Source: Rikenellaceae bacterium
GTDB lineage: Bacteria; Bacteroidota; Bacteroidia; Bacteroidales; UBA932
Length of the DNA stretch: 12,656 nucleotides
Direction: 5' to 3'
Assembly: GCA_003513895.1 (NCBI GenBank)
Contig: DOSU01000020.1
Location: 17,932-30,587 of the forward strand
Below, one piece after another: positions 8,257 to 12,656 of the stretch (positions within the stretch are counted from its first letter, which is position 1; every line of letters starts with the position of its first letter). The notes under the pieces were generated by a model that was given only the letters and a program-made list of their open reading frames with translations, was not told the origin of the DNA and did no database searches. Position numbers and translations under genes: made by a program.

Positions 8257-8264
8257 CAAAGATA
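8257..8264 (-). promoter_or_regulatory. Bacteroidota-type -7 promoter element for the acyl-CoA synthetase gene
   Basis: The minus strand reads TATCTTTG (exact TAnnTTTG), 24 bp before the synthetase ATG. The -33 region is not recognisable. Confidence 0.45.
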
Positions 8265-8287
8265 CAAATAATCTAAAAAATGTTATT

Positions 8288-8318
8288 ATTGTGGGTGGTC
8301 CGATTTTTGTTAATTTTG
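8288..8318 (+). promoter_or_regulatory. Bacteroidota promoter for the DUF6913-TPR-DedA operon
   Basis: ATTG at 8288-8291 (one mismatch to TTTG), a 19-bp spacer, then TAATTTTG at 8311-8318 (exact TAnnTTTG). This is the best complete -33/-7 pair in the window. The start codon is 26 bp downstream. It lies back to back with the synthetase promoter element. Confidence 0.5.
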
Positions 8319-8343
8319 TAAAGTTTAAATAAAAAAAGACAGG

Positions 8344-8868
8344 ATGTTTTTTATAAAAACCTTACAAAAAAAAGCTCTCGGAAAGCTCACAACTGTCCGG
8401 GAAGTTATTTTTATGCCTGTGTATAATGCAAAAAAAGTAACTATAATATACAATACAACTGAAGACGGAGTAGGAGAAGCCATTGATTTCCTTACATCTC
8501 TGCTTGATAATAAAAAAATTGCATACGAAGGCATTGCAATTAACACAGGTAAATTACCTTTAGAGCCTGCTTCATTAAAAAAGGGATTCAGCCTGATTGA
8601 AAAAAAAGATTTAGATCGTATTGGTTTGCCTGTTACTGAATTTAAAAAACCTTTCGGAGGCGAAAGTGCCGATTTGCTTTTTGATTTTGCTCCTGAGTAT
8701 ATTTTCACTCAGGATTACATAGTCAGGCTTTGCGATGCAAGTTTTAAAGCAGGAAGAATTAATTACGACAGCAATCCTTTTGATTTTATTGCAGGAGGCG
8801 GGTCTGGTAAACCGCTTGAATTTATTGAGCATACCATTAACTATTTAACATCCATTAAACCGGCATAA
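8344..8868 (+). CDS. DUF6913-like conserved Bacteroidota protein of unknown function
   Basis: A 174-aa soluble protein with no signal peptide or membrane helix. The first 20 residues are basic (KKALGKL). After that come a beta strand KKVTIIYNTT, an acidic helix, a central stretch with ADLLFDFAPEY, and a C-terminal half containing DYIVRLCDASFKAGR and NPFDFIAGGG. The pattern of 'D-F/hydrophobic, short helix, A-x-FK-x-GR' matches my memory of DUF6913, a small family largely restricted to Bacteroidota; this is recall, not a search. The ATG at 8344 is preferred over Met24 (8413) because a short basic N-terminus is usual for this group and it sits 26 bp after a good promoter. It is the first gene of an operon, its stop 3 nt before the TPR gene. 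Function is unknown. Confidence 0.75.
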   Translation: MFFIKTLQKKALGKLTTVREVIFMPVYNAKKVTIIYNTTEDGVGEAIDFLTSLLDNKKIAYEGIAINTGKLPLEPASLKKGFSLIEKKDLDRIGLPVTEFKKPFGGESADLLFDFAPEYIFTQDYIVRLCDASFKAGRINYDSNPFDFIAGGGSGKPLEFIEHTINYLTSIKPA

Positions 8869-8871
8869 AGA

Positions 8872-10152
8872 ATGTTAGACGATCTTTTTAATTCTCAGGA
8901 TGAGGAAGACAATGAAGATGAGAATTTTTCTCATCTAATTCCTGCCTGCGAAGATGCAATGGCCAGCAATAAAATGGACTCTCTTCGGTTTTCTGAAGAG
9001 GAGTATGAGTTTTTGTTGAATAATTATATAATGGAAGGCAACGACAAGATGGTAAACGATCTTGCACATCTTGCATATCTCCAGCATCCCTATTCTGCCG
9101 ACATTGTCCTTCGATATGCCGATGTCCTTATTGTGAGGAGAGAGATTGAAGAGGCAAAGGATATTTTGCAAAACCTTCTTGAAAGAACAACCGACAATGG
9201 AGATGTATATTTCCTTATTGGAAGGGCCTGTTTGAAAAGTGGCGAACACGAAGAGGCCAGGAAAAATATTATAAAAGCTGTAGCCCTTTTACCGGAAGAC
9301 GCATCAGAAATGCTTCAGACAGCTGCTCAGGACTACATCGATATGGCTGAATTTGAGAAGGCACTTGAATACCTCATCGATGCAGAAGCTGTTTTTACAG
9401 ATGAAACTGAACTCTATAACGACATTGCATTCTGTTTTGAGAGATTAAACCGTTTTGAGGAGAGTCTGGTGTATTATGAGAAATATCTCGATAAGGACCC
9501 TTTTAACGATAATGTATGGTTTAATGTTGGTACTATTCACGCCAGAGAGCTTCGCTTCGACAAATCTCTTGAAGCATTTGATTATGCTATAGCTCTTAAT
9601 CCGGAAAACTCATCTGTGCTTTATAACAAAGCAATTGTTTATGTGAACACAGAAAATTTTCAGAAAGGGATTGATACTTTTACCGAGTTTCTGAAATTTG
9701 AGCCTGACAATGTTTTTGCAATTGTTGGAATTGCAGAGGCTCTTTTGGCCATGGAAAATCTTACTGAAGCTGCTCACTATTACCAACAGGCCCTGGTTCT
9801 CGATAAAGGCAATATTGAAGCAAATGCCGGACTTTCATTAATCAGCATGTTAAAGCACGATCATTTCAGCGCTTTAGTATATCTGAGAAGAATAATAGGA
9901 ACAGATGGATTAGACTATAATTTTTTGTCTGCTCAGCTATTAATAGAATATCGAAGAACCCTGCTTCCGGAATTTCTGGTGTATTATCTTGTTGCTTCAT
10001 ATCACCTTCACTCGATGGATTCATTTGTGGCAAACATTGCAATACTTCTCACATTAGATGAGTTATGGCTCAAAAAACTTTACGAACTTGTCCCCAAATT
10101 AAGAAAAGACATAGCAATTAATAAGAAAATCTCAAAACTGAGAGAAAAATAA
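8872..10152 (+). CDS. Tetratricopeptide-repeat protein
   Basis: A 426-aa cytosolic scaffold-type protein. Residues 1-20 are strongly acidic (SQDEEDNEDENF). About eight 34-residue TPR units run from roughly 76 to 348. Clear examples are DVYFLIGRACLKSGEHEEAR (111-130), NVWFNVGTIHARELRFDKSL (about 213-232) and SSVLYNKAIVYVNTENFQKG (about 247-266), several closing with the LNPEN/FEPDN-type ends of units. The C-terminal 75 residues are a helical, mainly hydrophobic tail ending in a basic KKISKLREK. No signal peptide or lipobox is present. TPRs mediate protein-protein contacts; the partner is unknown, but tight coupling with the upstream DUF6913-like gene (3 nt) and downstream DedA gene (10 nt) suggests co-expression. 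Confidence 0.87.
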   Translation: MLDDLFNSQDEEDNEDENFSHLIPACEDAMASNKMDSLRFSEEEYEFLLNNYIMEGNDKMVNDLAHLAYLQHPYSADIVLRYADVLIVRREIEEAKDILQNLLERTTDNGDVYFLIGRACLKSGEHEEARKNIIKAVALLPEDASEMLQTAAQDYIDMAEFEKALEYLIDAEAVFTDETELYNDIAFCFERLNRFEESLVYYEKYLDKDPFNDNVWFNVGTIHARELRFDKSLEAFDYAIALNPENSSVLYNKAIVYVNTENFQKGIDTFTEFLKFEPDNVFAIVGIAEALLAMENLTEAAHYYQQALVLDKGNIEANAGLSLISMLKHDHFSALVYLRRIIGTDGLDYNFLSAQLLIEYRRTLLPEFLVYYLVASYHLHSMDSFVANIAILLTLDELWLKKLYELVPKLRKDIAINKKISKLREK

Positions 10153-10162
10153 ACAAGACTCT

Positions 10163-10810
10163 ATGGAATCTGTACAATTTATCGAATGGTGCCTTGAAAA
10201 CTTGAATTACTGGACCATTACACTCTTAATGGCAATTGAAAGTTCTTTTATCCCTTTTCCTTCTGAAGTTGTTATTCCGCCTGCAGCATATAAAGCCGCC
10301 GAAGGTGAATTAAACATTTTTCTTGTTGTGTTTTTTGGAACATTAGGCGCTCTTATTGGTGCCATTATAAATTATTATATCGCATATTTTCTGGGACGTC
10401 CTATTTTATACAAACTGGCAAAAAGCCGACTTGGAAGGATTCTTCTCATAGACGAACATAAGGTTCACAAAGCAGAAGATTATTTTATTAAAAGAGGTGC
10501 CCTTTCTACATTTATCGGAAGGCTTCTGCCTGCAGTCCGTCAACTCATTTCCCTTCCGGCAGGTCTGGCAAAGATGAAATTATCAAAATTTATTCTTTAC
10601 ACCACCCTTGGCGCAGGAATTTGGAATATTATTCTGGCCATTATCGGCTACAGCCTCCAGAGTGTCGTTCCCAAAGACCAGTTGATGTCTAAAGTAAACC
10701 TTTACAGTTCTGAAATATCATGGTTCATGATTGGCGCTGCATCGCTGATTATACTCTACTTTTTATACAGGGGCTTTTCAAAACCAAAAAACACTACCGA
10801 AGTAATTTAG
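10163..10810 (+). CDS. DedA / VTT-domain family membrane protein
   Basis: A polytopic inner-membrane protein of the DedA superfamily. Some members translocate undecaprenyl phosphate or phospholipids across the membrane; others affect proton-motive force and envelope homeostasis. Family signatures are present: the acidic re-entrant motif ESSFIPFPSEV with Glu26 and Glu35, and FIGRLLPAVRQLISLPAGLAKM (117-138) with Gly119, Arg120, Pro123, Arg126 and the AG pair at 133-134. Hydrophobic helices flank both motifs, and a last helix lies at about 185-205. The 215-aa length is normal. It is the third gene of the DUF6913-TPR operon, starting 10 nt after the TPR stop. The specific substrate cannot be assigned. 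No stem-loop terminator is evident between its stop and the tRNA promoter. Confidence 0.92.
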   Translation: MESVQFIEWCLENLNYWTITLLMAIESSFIPFPSEVVIPPAAYKAAEGELNIFLVVFFGTLGALIGAIINYYIAYFLGRPILYKLAKSRLGRILLIDEHKVHKAEDYFIKRGALSTFIGRLLPAVRQLISLPAGLAKMKLSKFILYTTLGAGIWNIILAIIGYSLQSVVPKDQLMSKVNLYSSEISWFMIGAASLIILYFLYRGFSKPKNTTEVI

Positions 10811-10826
10811 ATTATAAAAAAAATAC

Positions 10827-10834
10827 TATCTTTG
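10827..10834 (+). promoter_or_regulatory. Promoter element for tRNA-Arg
   Basis: TATCTTTG, an exact TAnnTTTG followed by CAC, lies 28 bp before the first base of the tRNA. This is the usual layout for Bacteroidota tRNA genes. The -33 box is weak. Confidence 0.55.
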
Positions 10835-10862
10835 CACTCCCCAACGGGAACCTTTACAAAAT

Positions 10863-10936
10863 GGTTCGGTAGCTCAGTTGGATAGAGCAACAGCCTTCTA
10901 AGCTGTGGGTCTTGGGTTCGAATCCCAACCGAATCA
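10863..10936 (+). tRNA. tRNA-Arg (anticodon TCT)
   Basis: A full cloverleaf can be drawn. The acceptor stem is GGTTCGG with CCGAATC (10929-10935), containing one G-U pair, and the discriminator is A10936. The D-arm is GCTC/GAGC with loop AGTTGGATA. The anticodon stem is ACAGC/GCTGT with loop CTTCTAA, placing the anticodon TCT at 10897-10899, which reads AGA/AGG Arg codons. The T-arm is TTGGG/CCCAA with loop TTCGAAT. CCA is not encoded. It serves as the likely integration target of the element to its right and is intact. Confidence 0.97.
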
Positions 10937-10957
10937 CTAAAAATGTCCAAAAAACCG

Positions 10958-10975
10958 GACAAAAGCCAGACAAAA
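10958..10975 (-). repeat. Two phased GACAAAA boxes next to the tRNA
   Basis: GACAAAA occurs at 10958-10964 and 10969-10975, 11 bp apart, about one helical turn. On the minus strand these are TTTTGTC, the inverse of the triplet at 11117-11144. They are candidate integrase arm-binding sites. Confidence 0.5.
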
Positions 10976-11007
10976 CCTACAATATCAAATGATTGTAGGT
11001 TTTTTTA
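10972..11007 (+). terminator. Rho-independent terminator after tRNA-Arg
   Basis: A perfect 12-bp stem, AAAACCTACAAT (10972-10983) with ATTGTAGGTTTT (10992-11003), an 8-nt loop, and a T-run at 11000-11006. It would end the tRNA transcript. If the element starts at the tRNA 3' end, this terminator belongs to the element rather than to the host. Confidence 0.75.
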
Positions 11008-11040
11008 TTTTCAATTTGTCCGGAATAATAGTCAAAAAAT

Positions 11041-11051
11041 GGTCACAATTG
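11041..11051 (+). repeat. Isolated GGTCACAATTG copy
   Basis: GGTCACAATTG differs by one inserted G from GGTCACGAATTG at 11100-11111 in the right arm of the large palindrome, so it is a third, unpaired copy of the same motif. Confidence 0.5.
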
Positions 11052-11062
11052 GACACTCTTCC

Positions 11063-11115
11063 GTGACTAATTCGTGACCTATTTTAAAAACACAAAATAG
11101 GTCACGAATTGTCAC
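11063..11115. repeat. Long interrupted palindrome built from GTGAC/GTCAC units
   Basis: The left arm AATTCGTGACCTATTTT (11069-11085) is the exact reverse complement of 11094-11110, giving 17 bp with an 8-nt loop AAAAACAC. Beyond a single unpaired T (11068), the outer GTGAC (11063-11067) pairs with GTCAC (11111-11115), making 22 bp in all. There is no T-run, so it is not a canonical terminator. Each arm holds two GTGAC/GTCAC units, 11 bp apart on the left and 10 bp on the right, which suggests a dimeric or cooperative DNA-binding protein. Confidence 0.8.
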
Positions 11116-11116
11116 C

Positions 11117-11144
11117 ATTTGTCTTCCTTTTGTCGCGTTTTGTC
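11117..11144 (+). repeat. Three helically phased TTTTGTC boxes
   Basis: ATTTGTC (11117-11123), TTTTGTC (11128-11134) and TTTTGTC (11138-11144) are spaced 11 and 10 bp, so they lie on one face of the helix. They are in opposite orientation to the two GACAAAA boxes near the tRNA. Confidence 0.6.
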
Positions 11145-11180
11145 TAGGGTGCATATATCTAAAGATCAATAGTGTATAAC

Positions 11181-11188
11181 TAACTTTA
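11181..11188 (+). promoter_or_regulatory. Weak promoter-like element for the integrase gene
   Basis: TAACTTTA, one mismatch from TAnnTTTG, lies 19 bp before the integrase ATG. No -33 box is recognisable. The palindrome and TTTTGTC boxes immediately upstream could make it subject to repression. Confidence 0.3.
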
Positions 11189-11207
11189 CATTATAAAATT
11201 TTAAGGT

Positions 11208-12434
11208 ATGAAAAGCACATTTAAGGTATTATTTTTTATTAAAAGAAATGCCACAAAACAGAGTGGAAAGGCTCCTATTATCGCCCGAATTACACTCGAT
11301 GGCAAAATTGCACAAATCAGTACTAAATTAGAAATTGAACCGAGTTTGTGGAATATTAAACACGGAAGAGCCTCAGGTAAAGCATTTGAGGCCAATCACA
11401 TCAATAATTCTATCGATAGTATTAAATCTACGATCTTTAGTCATTATCAAAATTTTCGTGAAAGGAAAGCCAATATCACGGCAGAAATAATCAAAAACGC
11501 TTTTTTAGGGTTATGTGAGTCAAACGAGACAGTATTAAAACTGTTTGATAAACACAATGATGACCTTGCAAAAATGATTGATCTAGAAATCGGCAAAGTG
11601 TCTTATAAAAGATATTTATTAGGGAGAAAAAGATTAGCCGATTTTATTTGCTATAAGTACAAGGTCTCAGATATTGCTATTAAAGATATAACTACAACTT
11701 TTATAAGAGACTTTGAAGTTTATTTACGTTCTGATTGTAAATTAACAACAAATGTCACTGCAAAAACTCTCCAATACTTAAAGAAAATAATTATTGTTGC
11801 TTTCAACGATGGAATAATTCGTTCTAATCCCTATGGAAATTTTAAGATTAAAATGGAAAGGATAGAAAGAGGATATTTAGATCAAAGTGAATTAGATATA
11901 ATTATGGAGAAATACATTCCCATTAAAAGGATTGAAAATGTTCGGGATATATTTATCTTTTGCTGTTATACTGGTCTTTCATATATTGATGTTCAAGCTT
12001 TAAAATCTGATAACATCAGAACAGCGTTCGATGGTAACCTTTGGATTATGATAAAGCGTCATAAAACAGATGTCCCGGTAAATGTTAGATTACTGGATGT
12101 ACCTAAAAATATTATTACAAAATATTCCGGCGAATTACTAAATGGTAAACTACTACCAGTTTCGAGTAATCAAAAAATGAACGCATACCTAAAGGAATTG
12201 GCAGATATTTGTGGCATTACCAAGAATATTACAACTCATGTGGCCAGGCATACTTTTGCAACAACTATAACACTCTCAAACGGAGTACCAATAGAAACCG
12301 TAAGCAAAATGCTAGGGCATACTAATATCAAAACCACTCAGATTTATGCCAAAATAACTGACTTGAAAATAAGCAGTGATATGGAGAAATTAGCCGGAAA
12401 ACTAAACAGAAAGAATGAAATCGTAATCAAATAA
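11208..12434 (+). CDS. Tyrosine recombinase / integrase, CTnDOT-class
   Basis: This site-specific recombinase would integrate and excise the element. It has an N-terminal arm-DNA-binding domain (about 1-95), a SAM-like core-binding domain (about 108-205) and a catalytic domain (about 215-395). Catalytic residues: Lys286 (KRHKTD), His344 and Arg347 (HVARHTFA), His371 (MLGHTNIKTTQ) and nucleophile Tyr380 (IYAKI). The usual first Arg (TGLR) is replaced by Ser258 in CYTGLSYIDVQAL. As I recall, IntDOT has Ser259 at that position and uses Arg285 instead; here Arg284 lies at the same distance of 26 residues. The 408-aa length is typical of Bacteroidota element integrases. The start codon sits 272 bp after the tRNA and no convincing Shine-Dalgarno precedes it. 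A downstream gene begins 10 nt after the stop. Confidence 0.93.
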   Translation: MKSTFKVLFFIKRNATKQSGKAPIIARITLDGKIAQISTKLEIEPSLWNIKHGRASGKAFEANHINNSIDSIKSTIFSHYQNFRERKANITAEIIKNAFLGLCESNETVLKLFDKHNDDLAKMIDLEIGKVSYKRYLLGRKRLADFICYKYKVSDIAIKDITTTFIRDFEVYLRSDCKLTTNVTAKTLQYLKKIIIVAFNDGIIRSNPYGNFKIKMERIERGYLDQSELDIIMEKYIPIKRIENVRDIFIFCCYTGLSYIDVQALKSDNIRTAFDGNLWIMIKRHKTDVPVNVRLLDVPKNIITKYSGELLNGKLLPVSSNQKMNAYLKELADICGITKNITTHVARHTFATTITLSNGVPIETVSKMLGHTNIKTTQIYAKITDLKISSDMEKLAGKLNRKNEIVIK

Positions 12435-12444
12435 AATTGGAGAT

Positions 12445-12656
12445 ATGGAAAGAGGAAAATTCGAAATAGAGGTAAACGGTGCAGGAAATATTTCCGTGGA
12501 TATTGAGTTGATAGACGGAACAGTTTGGCTAACCAAACATGAAATTGCCAGTCAATTTCGTGTATTTGTTCCGGCAGTTACAGCAAACCTACGGACAATC
12601 TTTAAGTCTGGGGAATTATTCGAAGCTGACGTGGTGAAATTACACCGTTTTACCCG
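12445..12656 (+). CDS. Partial protein with RhuM-like / winged-helix N-terminus, element-borne
   Basis: An open frame of 70 codons runs from the ATG to the right edge. After a beta-rich opening (KFEIEVNGAGNISVDIEL), the part GTVWLTKHEIASQF then VFVPAVTANLRTIFKSGEL resembles the helix-turn-helix region of RhuM-like and related proteins (pattern 'T-W-L-T-x-x-E-I-A-x-x-F ... I-x-x-I-F-x-x-G-E-L'). Such small genes often follow integrases in Bacteroidota islands, as far as I recall. GGAG at 12439-12442 is only 2 nt from the ATG, too close for a good ribosome site. Translation is probably coupled to the integrase, 10 nt away. It may be a DNA-binding regulator or excision helper. The rest of the gene lies outside the window. 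Confidence 0.6.
   Translation, partial: MERGKFEIEVNGAGNISVDIELIDGTVWLTKHEIASQFRVFVPAVTANLRTIFKSGELFEADVVKLHRFT

Larger units (their letters stand above)
10955..11023. repeat. 9-bp inverted repeat CCGGACAAA / TTTGTCCGG flanking the terminator
   Basis: CCGGACAAA at 10955-10963 is the exact reverse complement of TTTGTCCGG at 11015-11023. The arms enclose the terminator hairpin. They share the TTTGTC core of the other boxes in this stretch, so they are better read as protein-binding sites than as an RNA stem. Confidence 0.6.
10937..12656 (+). mobile_element. Left end of an integrated genomic island / integrative element at tRNA-Arg
   Basis: A tyrosine recombinase gene reading away from an intact tRNA, separated from it by about 270 bp of repeat-rich non-coding DNA, marks the end of a tRNA-targeting integrative element. 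The boundary (attL) should fall in the 3' half of the tRNA gene or just after it. The matching attR, a second copy of the tRNA 3' end such as TTCGAATCCCAACCGAATCA, is not in this window, so the exact crossover, the element's length and its cargo are unknown. Conjugation genes are not visible here. Confidence 0.75.

Noticed and set aside
8325..8708. Minus-strand open frame of 127 codons
   Set aside because: Antisense to the DUF6913-like gene, which has a promoter, tight operon spacing and a family-like sequence; the minus frame has low-complexity composition and no promoter.
10845..10867. GAACC/GGTTC inverted repeat overlapping the tRNA 5' end
   Set aside because: Only 5 bp; the GGTTC arm is needed for the tRNA acceptor stem, so the repeat is probably chance.
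10945..11144. CRISPR-like repeat array
   Set aside because: The repeats are 5-9 bp, occur in both orientations and have no uniform spacers; they fit protein-binding sites, not CRISPR repeats.

Overview
The window looks like a piece of a Bacteroidota chromosome, most likely order Bacteroidales. The reasons are exact TAnnTTTG promoter elements a short way upstream of several start codons, almost no Shine-Dalgarno sequences, protein families and wording typical of the phylum (exported C1B peptidase, DUF6913-like protein, TPR operon, CTnDOT-class integrase) and AT-rich DNA. Genus or species cannot be read from it.

Left part (1-4376, minus strand). A three-gene operon is read right to left: an exported bleomycin-hydrolase-type cysteine peptidase, phosphatidylserine synthase (pssA), and a large soluble PAS-PAS-GAF-PAS histidine kinase that runs off the left edge just after its phospho-accepting histidine. 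Upstream on the same strand is queE (7-deazaguanine / queuosine pathway) with its own promoter element.

Middle (4377-8300). A plus-strand ClpB disaggregase gene faces away from queE. It encodes both AAA+ modules and the long coiled-coil middle domain but no N-terminal domain, and there is no room for one upstream. The 111-bp gap before it holds a good match to a sigma-54 promoter. ClpB converges on an acyl-CoA synthetase (AMP-forming) gene, with the two stop codons overlapping by 4 bp. The synthetase is divergent from the next operon, with promoter elements back to back.

Right of centre (8344-10810, plus strand). A tight operon encodes a DUF6913-like small protein, an eight-repeat TPR protein and a DedA/VTT-family membrane protein. 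The gaps are 3 and 10 nt.

Right end (10811-12656). An intact tRNA-Arg(TCT) gene with its own promoter is followed at once by a terminator, a repeat-rich 200-bp stretch and a tyrosine recombinase reading away from the tRNA. This is the classic picture of a mobile element integrated at a tRNA 3' end. The repeat-rich stretch contains helically phased TTTTGTC boxes in both orientations and a long interrupted palindrome built from GTCAC units, which together look like an integrase/excisionase binding region. The integrase has Ser in place of the first catalytic Arg, as in IntDOT. A partial gene for a winged-helix/RhuM-like protein follows it. The cargo of the element lies outside the window.

The left 10.8 kb is ordinary chromosomal backbone. 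The most unusual points are the N-domain-less ClpB with its possible sigma-54 promoter, and the element's attachment region.
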